64,000 nt of DNA from Malonomonas rubra DSM 5091 (GTDB lineage Bacteria > Desulfobacterota > Desulfuromonadia > Desulfuromonadales > Geopsychrobacteraceae): contig NZ_FQZT01000005.1 in NCBI RefSeq assembly GCF_900142125.1, positions 62,001 through 126,000 of the forward strand, given 5' to 3'. Of the stretch, positions 27,801 to 34,720 are shown piece by piece. Below the pieces are notes generated by a model. It did not search any database. It was not told the DNA's origin and was given only the letters and a program-made list of their open reading frames with translations. Position 1 is the first letter of the stretch. Every line of letters starts with the position of its first letter. The position numbers and the translations under genes are program-made.

Positions 27801-27903
27801 GTTTCAGCAGGTCGAGATAGTCCAAATGCTTGGGAGATGGTTTGTCGTCAAGCAGCAAGACGTCATGACAGCCGAAAGCTTTTACACTGTTTGCAATATT
27901 CAT
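24859..27903 (-). CDS. N6-adenine DNA methyltransferase, large Eco57I/type I-like
   Basis: 1014-residue DNA methyltransferase. A helical N-terminal region (about 1-290) is followed by the N6-methylase core: TSVYYTPKNIAQYLVDDAF near 315, SAM motif I RILDPSCGAGIFLVL near 335, and the catalytic motif IV MVIGNPPWSRLK near 460. Residues 600-830 include a target-recognition-like region, and the tail (about 870-1014) is an extension I cannot name. The size and NPPW motif resemble Eco57I-type and HsdM-like enzymes; no nuclease motif is convincing inside it, and the nuclease seems to be the neighbouring gene. ATG overlaps the lexA stop by 4 bp, so the three genes are one transcript. Confidence 0.85.
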   Translation of the reverse strand: MNIANSVKAFGCHDVLLLDDKPSPKHLDYLDLLKLQSGEKLKVDAIAEFQSRPLLYIVSENQAQGCGDQQVLDLQRLLANRGEGAYLGILRPGELSVYPITLDCSVLEKRHKRTIAQESVAAPLFFQSIVSGAFTMEGQPEDSDYVFDTIHNLLSNSSKVLIEKHNLNPLDVLSFLGRALFLRFLWDREIIQSNELHSLCPGAKSLRECFLDNANSIATCQWLDETFNGDLLPLSADYASVFKQAESQTNGRIYDHLQAIMEGWEHVGDETFQLTIDWGDLDFAHIPIGVLSQVYEDFSRVWDSQQAEQTSVYYTPKNIAQYLVDDAFAGATNKKEMRILDPSCGAGIFLVLAFRKLVAARWKRDGKRPNTKVIQSILYEQICGFDVSESALRLAALSLYITAIELNGTTRPPKSLKFPKPLKNIALYNHRKPEEKNEKGFIFGSLRPDIAEAFDASFDMVIGNPPWSRLKRDNEEDKETIRLHNAAFTKLTRQILTNRGLEDIAKTYSNPDNNPDLPFLWKSTQWVKPGGIIAMVLPGRIFLKQSEAGSIAFKAILQGIEIMGILNGSNLSDTKVWPKMGQAFMLFFARNNVPKANHHFHFVTPSFEEKLNSKGRIRIDYQSARPIPNSDTIKDSRLLKALSIGSTLDLEVCRKLDSLDWPNVETYWNSKKFYSGLGYNLSPSLKQKDASFMLGLPDFSRPANNEFSVDTQLLPKFNYSEAQRPRQIELYTPPLLIVPQAPGDSLSIPKSYVLHEATVFNQSFYGFSTHKSSDITPISLLHLITHSELFRHNVLMTSSRMGVERRTFLKQNVEKFPFPPIDILSRQQKKRAIELSQRLETAKNKPWEEINKFIFELYGLDEYDRQTVRDTLETAPPFKEHRRRANSNPTQAEREIFYSELQNLLAPFFSITDETVTVKEARVGRPNPTSPWHFFSIVSSSTPSNLGAETQKQLLLQISKEANRTGCSRVIVSGDGGLLVGVIGQYRYWTLSRARICAMDIQRHHFSTFPIGAN

Positions 27904-28541
27904 GAGTAATACCGCTTTCTTTCAGCCCGAATAATACCTTGATAGCGCCCAAGGATACAGATGGCCGACCTACTTTCGTTAGTATACTTGAGATCATCAA
28001 AGGTAGGGTTTTCTGATTTGAGAACAAGGGAGTTCGCCGATGTATAAACACGCTTCAGGGTAGCTTCCTGATCAATAAGTACAGCTGCGATTTCACCATT
28101 CTCAACCTGAGATTGTTTTTGGATAACTGCGATATCATCGTTCCTAATGCCAACCCCTGCCATGCTGTCACCAGACACCCTAAGAGCAAACAGATCTCCG
28201 TCACCAAATATGGAGGGAGGAATTGGCAGGCAGTCCTCAAAGTTTTCCTCAGCCCATATTGGTACACCGGCCGCAATATGTCCGAGCAGCGGAATAGAAT
28301 TGTCACCCTGCTGATGGTTTATCAATGGCGGCGTTGTTAATTGTATCCCCCGAGCTTTCCCGCTGCTTAAATGGATGTAGCCTTTTCTTTCGATTAGCAG
28401 TAGATGGCTACGTACAGCATTCAAACTACCAAACTGGAAATGTTCGCGTATCTCCGCCTGAGAAGGTGGGTACCCATTGCTCTTCAGCCAATCTGCTATG
28501 AAGTTATAGATTCGAGATTGCTTGCTTGTCAGGCTTTTCAC
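27900..28541 (-). CDS. lexA: Transposon-borne LexA-like repressor
   Basis: Self-cleaving SOS-type repressor of 213 residues from GTG at 28541. The N-terminal winged helix (SKQSRIYNFIADWLKSNGYPP and EIREHFQFGSLNAVRSHLLLIERKGYI) is followed by the S24 peptidase domain. The cleavage dipeptide is Ala91-Gly92 (GHIAAGVP), the catalytic Ser is Ser126 (VSGDSM), and the Lys is Lys163 (ATLKRVY). These spacings match E. coli LexA (84/85, 119, 156). It leads the methyltransferase-nuclease operon with 4-bp overlap, so cleavage after DNA damage should raise expression of all three. Confidence 0.92.
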   Translation of the reverse strand: MKSLTSKQSRIYNFIADWLKSNGYPPSQAEIREHFQFGSLNAVRSHLLLIERKGYIHLSSGKARGIQLTTPPLINHQQGDNSIPLLGHIAAGVPIWAEENFEDCLPIPPSIFGDGDLFALRVSGDSMAGVGIRNDDIAVIQKQSQVENGEIAAVLIDQEATLKRVYTSANSLVLKSENPTFDDLKYTNESRSAICILGRYQGIIRAERKRYYS

Positions 28542-28562
28542 GACGCTCTCGTGTTTTATTTA

Positions 28563-28613
28563 ATACTGATAAAATATCCACTAGTATAATAAACACTGCT
28601 TGAAAAAGCAGTA
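28563..28613 (-). promoter_or_regulatory. SOS-type operator and promoter of the lexA operon
   Basis: CTGCTTGAAAAAGCAG at 28596-28611 has the CTG-N10-CAG layout of the E. coli LexA box, inside a perfect 7-bp inverted repeat (ACTGCTT, GAAA, AAGCAGT; 28595-28612). On the minus strand a TATACT -10 element lies at 28583-28588, so the box overlaps the -35 and spacer. A second, imperfect palindrome (ATACT...AGTAT, 28563-28587) overlaps the -10. The lexA start is 55 bp downstream. Autoregulation by the adjacent LexA is the likely reading. Confidence 0.7.
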
Positions 28614-28893
28614 TAAAAGTGTGGCAGAATGCATATTTTCTTTTTCTTCTGCCTAAAGGCCGCGGAGACAACAAATGGGCTCGGTATCGGCAGAAAGGTG
28701 CTTGTCGCACAAACTCAACAAGCAAAGGTTGTCCTGGGTTCTGTATGAAGAGCATGATCACCAGCAAAGCAGTTCAAGCCTCCTTGAACTATTTAGCCAT
28801 TGACCTCTTTGGTGCCTTGGCCGAAATACACAAAAGCCAAGGGGCAATCCATCTCGCCTCGGATCGAAACATGGTGGGAGCAACGTCCAGAAA
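28614..28893. other. Gap between lexA promoter and tnsE-like gene, no confident gene
   Basis: About 280 bases between the lexA operator and the end of the TnsE-like gene. A plus-strand frame is open from 28619 to 28897, and an internal ATG at 28745 would give 50 residues (MKSMITSKAVQASLNYLAID...), but there is no good ribosome site and no family resemblance. Confidence 0.3.
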
Positions 28894-30588
28894 CTAATTT
28901 ATAGGCCTCACGGGTGTTGCGGTGTGGAGCTTTTTGAGTAGACCCAGTCGCCATTTCTCTTTTGCCTTCTCAGCGTTTTCTTTAGGGTGGTTTTGACAGA
29001 AGAGCCTAATGCTGGACTGTTTGAGTTCTTCTTTTTGCGTTTCCAATGAGAGCCCAAAAACATAGTCTCGCACACAGATTTCAGCTGAATGCACCGAGAT
29101 CTTATGGCCAGAAATCAAGACTCGTGTTGAACACCTAGCATTCCCAATTCCTGCTTGGTCAATCTCAACGATACAAACATGCCACTTTCGGGAGGTGAAA
29201 GAGATGTACGCACATTGTCTCCTGCTTGCTGCTGTTTTGTCATAACTTTCTTTAAGAGACAATTTGTCCCTGCCCTCATGTTTCAGGGGAGCCACTGACC
29301 GCACGACAGAAAAGTTTTGAATTTCCGCAACGATCTTTTCCCCGTTCACATTTACATAGTGAGGCTGGTCTCGTAAGGCAGTGATCATTTCAACAAACAA
29401 GTCGATAGAAAATTCGAATTTTTCTTGATCTTCTTCATCCTGATTTTGGATGTGCCCTTGTGCAACCATGGCGTCGCTCGGTTCGCAAGATTGAGCACTT
29501 AAATCTGCCTGGGCGATAGAGGTAAGCGGTTCGGGTGTGGGCTGCTCGGTTTCAGGTTCATTTGGAGTTGGGGTATGGATAATCTCTATGGTGTTGAGGT
29601 TGTTATTTTCGGCAATCGAACTATTTGCTAATAAATGCCTGAGGAGGCCGGAAGACGGAGCTTGGCGTGTCATTTTTCCGCTATGCTCAACCTGTGAAGC
29701 AGGGAATGTCCTTCTCCCTGTGCCTGTCTCTATTTTTTCTTGACTAGGATAGAGCACTTCAAGAGAGCTAAAAGGGTAAAGGCTCCCCTCTTTCTCAATT
29801 TGGAAAACTATAAAAGCTTGTCTCCCATCATCGTCTTTTCCATAAACTCCACGTGCAGTTACTGGGATAGCTTGCTGGACAGGTAAATCTACAAGTATTC
29901 GACTGTATGAATTTTTGCTGGTTGCGTAATGGTGATTAGCGCATACGTTTAGTCGATCAAAAGAAAATGGGTCCAATAAGAACCTAGCAATGTCCTGAGC
30001 ATCTTTTTGGTTGGCTCGTGACGTCAGGTGAATCTCAGCATGCCCTTTCACCTGGTCGAGTGTGCATGAACGGCTTAGGGCCCGTACTCTCCTTGCTAAA
30101 ATAGCTTCTCTGAGTGAGGTTGACTTGAAGTAATAAGTCGATGCAATGACGAAACATGGAATAATGATTTTGGTTGCACCAACCTGTTGAGAAAAACAAA
30201 GTTGTTTCCGGCAGACATTTGAATAAGTCTGAAAGTATTTGTTGAGATGCAGTGGATAGTCTTGATCGGTAAAAAGGGCTTCTGCTTCAGTAAATGTGTT
30301 TTGCTCCGTGGACTCGATAGTGAAATTCACAGAACTACCATCAGGTTTTCTGGGCAGCTTTTTCCCATTCCGAAAATAAGTCCCAACAGTACAGTAGGAA
30401 AGGAGTTCCGGGGGGATGGAGTCAACCAAGATGTAATTGGTTCGGATGTTTTGAAAAACCAGATTGATATAAGTTTTAGAAGAGCCTGAGAAAAGATCCA
30501 GAACCCAAACCAGTCGAAACACATACCCTTTGTTGCTGGAGTCACGCATTTTGGGGAGGATCGATATTTGATCAAGGTCGCTTATCAC
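28894..30588 (-). CDS. tnsE: TnsE-like transposition target-selection protein
   Basis: 564 residues from GTG at 30588. In Tn7, TnsE (538 residues) directs insertion into conjugating plasmids and replicating DNA by binding recessed 3' ends and the sliding clamp. Alignment by eye with Tn7 TnsE recalled from memory is good in three places: N-terminal KMRDSSNKGYVFRLVWV against LFRNSGHKEWRIFVWF; central TKIIIPCFVIASTYYFKSTS against the Tn7 HIPQLELARSLFLINSYFCRS region; and C-terminal HVCIVEIDQAG..STRVLISGHK against FVLLEVDASDG..STKVLSGVD. The middle (about 300-400) is low complexity, as in Tn7. It is separated from tnsABC-tniQ by the lexA operon and transcribed in the opposite direction, which is unusual. 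Confidence 0.77.
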   Translation of the reverse strand: MISDLDQISILPKMRDSSNKGYVFRLVWVLDLFSGSSKTYINLVFQNIRTNYILVDSIPPELLSYCTVGTYFRNGKKLPRKPDGSSVNFTIESTEQNTFTEAEALFTDQDYPLHLNKYFQTYSNVCRKQLCFSQQVGATKIIIPCFVIASTYYFKSTSLREAILARRVRALSRSCTLDQVKGHAEIHLTSRANQKDAQDIARFLLDPFSFDRLNVCANHHYATSKNSYSRILVDLPVQQAIPVTARGVYGKDDDGRQAFIVFQIEKEGSLYPFSSLEVLYPSQEKIETGTGRRTFPASQVEHSGKMTRQAPSSGLLRHLLANSSIAENNNLNTIEIIHTPTPNEPETEQPTPEPLTSIAQADLSAQSCEPSDAMVAQGHIQNQDEEDQEKFEFSIDLFVEMITALRDQPHYVNVNGEKIVAEIQNFSVVRSVAPLKHEGRDKLSLKESYDKTAASRRQCAYISFTSRKWHVCIVEIDQAGIGNARCSTRVLISGHKISVHSAEICVRDYVFGLSLETQKEELKQSSIRLFCQNHPKENAEKAKEKWRLGLLKKLHTATPVRPIN

Positions 30589-30621
30589 TCAAATAAACCT
30601 GTTGATGGTCTAGATCGGTTA

Positions 30622-30657
30622 AGTTTGCCTGGTATCTGGGACGATACCAGGCAAACT
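30622..30657 (-). terminator. Perfect 15-bp hairpin between DUF3892 gene and tnsE-like gene
   Basis: Stem 30622-30636 with 30643-30657 (AGTTTGCCTGGTATC arm) and a 6-nt loop. There is no T-run on either side, so full intrinsic termination is doubtful; it may be an attenuator or RNA-processing site within one transcript running from the small genes into tnsE. Confidence 0.5.
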
Positions 30658-30668
30658 GTAATCAGGAG

Positions 30669-30929
30669 TTAACAGTCTGGAAGGTCATCCAGGTTGTTTT
30701 TGGTTGTGGAATCTCGGTCGGTTCGGAGATATTTCCCTGTTGGCCCGTTTACGACATGGATCTCTGTCCGTTTCTCGGGCCATTGAACATAATATGTGTG
30801 TAGCTTGCTTTCGATGTCGCGGATTACATCATTCTTTGCTCTGGGACTCCATGGGGTTCCTGGATTACAGAGCGCAAGGATGATGCCAACACGATCTTTG
30901 CGGGTATGGGTTACTCGTCTGTCTGCCAT
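30669..30929 (-). CDS. DUF3892 family small protein
   Basis: 86 residues matching the DUF3892 pattern closely: ADRRVTHTRKD, ALCNPGTPWSPRAKNDVIRDIES, HTYYV, then VVNGPTGKYLRTDRDSTTKNNLDDLP. Function is unknown; such proteins are widespread on mobile elements and often sit next to a small basic protein, as here. A good AGAAAGGA site precedes the ATG. The 57-residue gene ends 27 bp upstream and the TnsE-like gene begins 80 bp downstream, behind a hairpin. Confidence 0.85.
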   Translation of the reverse strand: MADRRVTHTRKDRVGIILALCNPGTPWSPRAKNDVIRDIESKLHTYYVQWPEKRTEIHVVNGPTGKYLRTDRDSTTKNNLDDLPDC

Positions 30930-30956
30930 TTCATAATCCTTTCTGTTGTCGTTGAT

Positions 30957-31130
30957 CTACTTTTCTTTGCGAACGCCTTTGAAGGGTCTGTTGTCCGCTT
31001 TTTGGTCCATAAATTTTCCGGTTTCACTGTCACGCTTGACCCATCGCCCATTTTGCGGGTTGTAGGTTTGAGACCGGCCACGCACTGCCCCAATACGATG
31101 TCCGTCTCCAATTGGAGGGTTTTTTGCCAT
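30957..31130 (-). CDS. 57-residue basic small protein
   Basis: ATG at 31130, stop TAG at 30957-30959. The product begins MAKNPPIGDGHRIGAVRGRS, continues with YNPQNGRWVKRDSETGKFMD and ends KADNRPFKGVRKEK. This composition and the GDGHR, WxKRDxxTGxFMD and FKGVRKEK blocks recur in small mobile-element proteins next to DUF3892, to my knowledge without assigned function. A strong AAAGGAG ribosome site lies 8 bases upstream. The reading in another frame (30911-31111) is a shadow. Confidence 0.8.
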   Translation of the reverse strand: MAKNPPIGDGHRIGAVRGRSQTYNPQNGRWVKRDSETGKFMDQKADNRPFKGVRKEK

Positions 31131-31363
31131 TTTTTAATCTCCTTTCAAGAAAGTAATGTTATTTTTTAGTGCCGGGCTGGTTTCCAGATTTGCCACGGAA
31201 TACATATTTTTTTGAAACAGCCTGAATACCATCGGTGGTAATTGACCTAAGTTGTGATTTTTGCCAAGCTGTCTCTAATTTCAATTGCCGACCTCATGCA
31301 AAAAATATCCGTGGAAGGCAATTTTTTCTGTTTGAACGGCATTAAAAAGGGAGAAGGGGGTTC

Positions 31364-32002
31364 ATGGCTGAGATTTCAGATGAAGCTTTAGAATTGCTTA
31401 GCGAGCATTCTTGGGATGAAACTATTCCTCGACTTGCTCATTATGCACTTTGGAAGCTTAAGAAGCGCTATTGGCTTGGAGTTTTGGGGGGACCGACGCC
31501 AGCTGGTATTGAAGCTAAAGATATCGTTATGAAAAGCATAGAAAAAGTACTCAATGGAAAGAGGGTTTGGGACCCACAGGGACAGCCAGACCTTTTTTTG
31601 TTTTTAAAGGGTGTTGTGGATAGTGAGATCAGTCACCTCGTTCAAGGCTGGGAGAACACTCATGTCTTAAGGGACGCCGTTTTGTCAGGCCGTTCTGCTG
31701 ATGAAGAAAATCAGACAGGTTTTTGGGAGACTGTCCCCGATCCGGGTTTAGATGCAGAGACTGAGATAATCGACAAGGAGCTAGAGAGGCAAAGTGAAAA
31801 ATTTTTCTGGGATTTTTATGAGTATCTAGAAGAGACACCGAAGCTACAAAAAATTCTTGAAAGCATTTCTGAGGGGAATATCAAGCGAGCTGAAATAGCA
31901 AAAGATGTTGGGATCAAAGTGAAAGAGTTCGATAACCTCAAAAAGCAACTGCAGCGACGCTTAAAGTTGTTTCAAGAGAAGACTTCAGGAGGGACGCAAT
32001 GA
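31364..32002 (+). CDS. Sigma-70-like factor of mobile elements
   Basis: 212-residue protein with a weak but recognisable ECF-like layout. Region 2 is seen in AKDIVMKSIEKVLNGKRVWDP followed by LFLFLKGVVDSEISHL (about 50-95), the form usual in phage- and island-borne sigma-like proteins. Region 4 is the C-terminal helix-turn-helix (LQKILESISEGNIKRAEIAKDVGIKVKEFDNLKKQ as EIAKDVGIKVKEFDNLKKQ, about 160-200). It may direct RNA polymerase or act as a DNA-binding regulator. AAAGGGAGAAGGGGG precedes the ATG. The following gene overlaps by 4 bp, and an ImmA-type protease follows, so the trio is probably a regulatory unit. Confidence 0.7.
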   Translation: MAEISDEALELLSEHSWDETIPRLAHYALWKLKKRYWLGVLGGPTPAGIEAKDIVMKSIEKVLNGKRVWDPQGQPDLFLFLKGVVDSEISHLVQGWENTHVLRDAVLSGRSADEENQTGFWETVPDPGLDAETEIIDKELERQSEKFFWDFYEYLEETPKLQKILESISEGNIKRAEIAKDVGIKVKEFDNLKKQLQRRLKLFQEKTSGGTQ

Positions 32003-32427
32003 GTACTGGAACCCCTGAAAAATATACGGATATTCTTAGATTCCTTCATGGCCTGCTGGAAGGTGAAGGAGCAGAATATAAGGAGCCTTCTCCCGATCAA
32101 ATAAGTAAAGATTTGCATAAGGAAGGCATAGATGTGTCTTCAATGATTTCAGATGTAAATCAGATGATTGGGAAAAAGAGAACTGAGAAAAGGTTGAATG
32201 CGGCTAACGCTAAGAGAATTGCTTTGAGCCGCCTAACTGAATTGCGGGACAGCCCAGATAAGAGTGGAGTTAAAGAAAAGCTGATCTCAATATTTAGAGA
32301 TTTAAATAGCTCTCAGCCACAACTCGCCTCTGCCTATTTTAGAAAGCTAGAAGAGACCAACGAAGAGGATATGTTTGCAATGCTGGAGGATTTACTATTG
32401 CTTGAAGAAGATGATGAACAAGAATAG
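31999..32427 (+). CDS. Small helical protein between sigma-like and ImmA genes
   Basis: 142 residues, mostly charged helices, ending in an acidic stretch (EEDMFAMLEDLLLLEEDDEQE). No family is recognised. The ATGA overlap with the sigma-like gene and the overlap with the protease start support translation. By position it could be an anti-sigma or adaptor cleaved by the downstream ImmA/IrrE-type protease; this is inference from gene order alone. Confidence 0.6.
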   Translation: MSTGTPEKYTDILRFLHGLLEGEGAEYKEPSPDQISKDLHKEGIDVSSMISDVNQMIGKKRTEKRLNAANAKRIALSRLTELRDSPDKSGVKEKLISIFRDLNSSQPQLASAYFRKLEETNEEDMFAMLEDLLLLEEDDEQE

Positions 32428-33211
32428 CCCCCCAAAAGCAAATGAGATGAGAGCTCGGCGGTCTGCAAATGACTTAATAAAGCATTATGCAATCTCGTCA
32501 CCCTGTGAAATACGGCTTGAAGATATTGCTATGGACCGGAAGGTTTTTGTCAGGGAGGGAGAGCTTAAAAATACAGATGCCTATTTGCTTAGGAAGGGGA
32601 ACAAAGGAATTATCAGAGTTAGAGACAGTATCCCGGAGGTTGGGAGGAAGCGTTTTGCAATAGCGCATGAACTTGGGCACTGGGAAATGCATGAAAATGA
32701 TACTCAGCTCAATTTTTGTACAGAAGAAAATCTTTCCGACTATCAAGGTAGTCCGATGGAGGTAGAAGCAAACATTTTTGCTTCAGAACTGCTTGTTCCG
32801 ACACTCGTTGCAAGGACTATTTTGGGTTCCGTTTCCCCGTCTATCGCGGCCGCAAGAGAAATTGCGAACACATTTACTATTTCTTTGACTGCAGCTGCTA
32901 TTCGGCTTGTGCAGTTATCAAGAGAGGACTGCATGGCGGTTTTTTCCTCTGGTGGAATTGTGAAGTGGTGGCGCAAAGGAAAAGAGTTTTCCGACCTTCC
33001 GGGAATCTCCAAGAATCATATTTTGCACCCTGAAAGCGAAGCAAGCGAAATATTGTGTGGCAGGAAACCGTCACCCAAAATGGTTAGAGTGCCAAATGAA
33101 ACCTGGTTTCCTTGGGCAAAAAATAGGACGGAGTTTGAGGTTTATGAAGAGTCGATCCAACTTGGTCGCTATTCAACCATTCTTACGATTCTCTGGATAA
33201 TTTCGGACTGA
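32411..33211 (+). CDS. ImmA/IrrE family metallopeptidase
   Basis: Zinc peptidase of the ImmA/IrrE family, 266 residues from ATG at 32411 (ATG at 32414 or 32447 also possible). The zinc site HELGHWEMH is at about 85-93, and the distal acidic helix EVEANIFASELLVP about 30 residues later supplies the third ligand. In ICEBs1 and Deinococcus such enzymes cut a repressor after DNA damage. A C-terminal domain of ~100 residues is of unknown type. The gene overlaps the upstream small protein, so the sigma-like protein or the small helical protein are the candidate substrates. Repressor cleavage here would be a second damage-linked switch beside LexA. Confidence 0.85.
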   Translation: MMNKNSPPKANEMRARRSANDLIKHYAISSPCEIRLEDIAMDRKVFVREGELKNTDAYLLRKGNKGIIRVRDSIPEVGRKRFAIAHELGHWEMHENDTQLNFCTEENLSDYQGSPMEVEANIFASELLVPTLVARTILGSVSPSIAAAREIANTFTISLTAAAIRLVQLSREDCMAVFSSGGIVKWWRKGKEFSDLPGISKNHILHPESEASEILCGRKPSPKMVRVPNETWFPWAKNRTEFEVYEESIQLGRYSTILTILWIISD

Positions 33212-33264
33212 AAATATTTTCGCCGTAAGGCGAATTGTATCTGCATAAGATAAAGGTGGGGGAA

Positions 33265-34701
33265 ATGGATACAGGAAGTCTTTTTGCTTTTGGCGGAATT
33301 TTAGTAGCAGTTTTTGCGATAGCAAACCCTGTGCAAAGATTTTCCTTTCGCATGTTTGTGTCTGCTGAAGAGCTTTTTCAATGTTTTCTTCTGACTTTTG
33401 TCCTTATTCAACTCCCTGAGTTTGCTGAACTTGTCATGAAGAAATCGATCCCCGCAGCAGGGCAATGGGGGATTGATATAGCGTCCTTTTTAGTTCCTGT
33501 GGTAGCAGTTTTTTGTTGGCTTGAACGCTGGTGGAAGGCTGAGCTTTCGACTGAAAACGAAAAACTTTTGCCGGAATTGATACAGGTGGGCCTCAGGGAA
33601 GGCATGATGGATGAGATCGGGAGGGTGTTGTCGAGAAATAAAAGTAATTTTAAGTTGATGACTGCTGATACTGTGCGATCAATTTTTGACCCAAAGGTTG
33701 TTCAGCGTCTTACCAGATCGAATTCCTATATTCATTTGGAACTCTTATCGCAGGATGAATTTTTAACGACAATTCAAGATGTTTTTGGGCCTACCGATAT
33801 AGTGATCCGTGATTGTATCAACTCGCAAGAGTCCCCTCTTAGGTCTGTGATAATAAGGAGTTATGGTGGGTATGAAAATCACAAGATACAAGAGTGGGAA
33901 TCAGGGCTCATGCAGAAAACTGTACTGTGCCCACAGTGGTACCTTAAGGTTAGGTGTGACTATCCCCTTCTTTTTAGTGCTACGGAAGCAATTGGCTCAG
34001 GGGAATTTGATGACCGCTATAATTTGTCCAGTGATAGATACGCTTCCGACCAAGGAATAAGTCCACGAATTAATTGCCCAGTTTATTTGTCGGTTAAGGC
34101 TCAGGTTCTAGCCATTGAGAGTGGGATCTCAGAGGGTGTCGATGGCGATTATTTTGTTGATAATTTCATGCACATGTTTAGGGATATCAGGTGCAAGTCT
34201 AGGGGCCTCGACAGTGTATGGGACAATCCAAGATACAATCTGGAGTTTCCATCTGTATTTTCATTTCTACTGTATGAAATCCTGAAAGATATGCAGTTTT
34301 TGCTTGCTTCAATTTTGCGGAGAGCTTGCGATGAGCAAGAACTTGGCATGCCATTACTCACTGGAAAAATAGCTTCAATTTGGGTTGCTTGTGTTGTGGA
34401 CCTCGCACGCACAAAGGGGCATGTCAGTGATGGCTTTGTCTTGACCGCAGTGAATGCGTATATGGTTTTTGTTTTGCAATTGAAGCATGCTCCAAGAGAG
34501 CTTCTTTTTAAAAGGAACTTGAGTGGAAATGCGATAAACAGTGCTCTCAATCGTTTGACTTCAGAAATGAGAAATGCCTGTAAATATAGTCAGAATGAAA
34601 ATTTAGGTACCGCTATTCAGATTGCATTTGATCAGCTTGATACTGGTAAAGAATATGTGTTTAAACAAAAAGATTGGTTTGCTGAGCAGCTGGAGCTTTA
34701 A
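33265..34701 (+). CDS. Membrane protein with large soluble domain, unknown
   Basis: 478 residues from ATG at 33265 (GGTGGGGG ribosome site); a TTG at 33235 opens the frame further. Three hydrophobic segments lie at the N-terminus (SLFAFGGILVAVFAIANPV, ELFQCFLLTFVLIQLPEF, DIASFLVPVVAVFCWLE) and a ~390-residue cytoplasmic part follows with no domain I recognise. It is downstream of the ImmA-type protease and 19 bp upstream of a secreted nuclease gene. Membrane plus soluble unknown domains next to a damage-responsive protease are also common in anti-phage effectors, but nothing here proves that role. Confidence 0.6.
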   Translation: MDTGSLFAFGGILVAVFAIANPVQRFSFRMFVSAEELFQCFLLTFVLIQLPEFAELVMKKSIPAAGQWGIDIASFLVPVVAVFCWLERWWKAELSTENEKLLPELIQVGLREGMMDEIGRVLSRNKSNFKLMTADTVRSIFDPKVVQRLTRSNSYIHLELLSQDEFLTTIQDVFGPTDIVIRDCINSQESPLRSVIIRSYGGYENHKIQEWESGLMQKTVLCPQWYLKVRCDYPLLFSATEAIGSGEFDDRYNLSSDRYASDQGISPRINCPVYLSVKAQVLAIESGISEGVDGDYFVDNFMHMFRDIRCKSRGLDSVWDNPRYNLEFPSVFSFLLYEILKDMQFLLASILRRACDEQELGMPLLTGKIASIWVACVVDLARTKGHVSDGFVLTAVNAYMVFVLQLKHAPRELLFKRNLSGNAINSALNRLTSEMRNACKYSQNENLGTAIQIAFDQLDTGKEYVFKQKDWFAEQLEL

Positions 34702-34720
34702 ATTAGGTCAAGGTGTCCGT

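Noticed and set aside
28619-28897. 92-codon plus-strand frame
   Set aside because: No ribosome site for the GTG, no family resemblance, and it overlaps the end of the TnsE-like gene.
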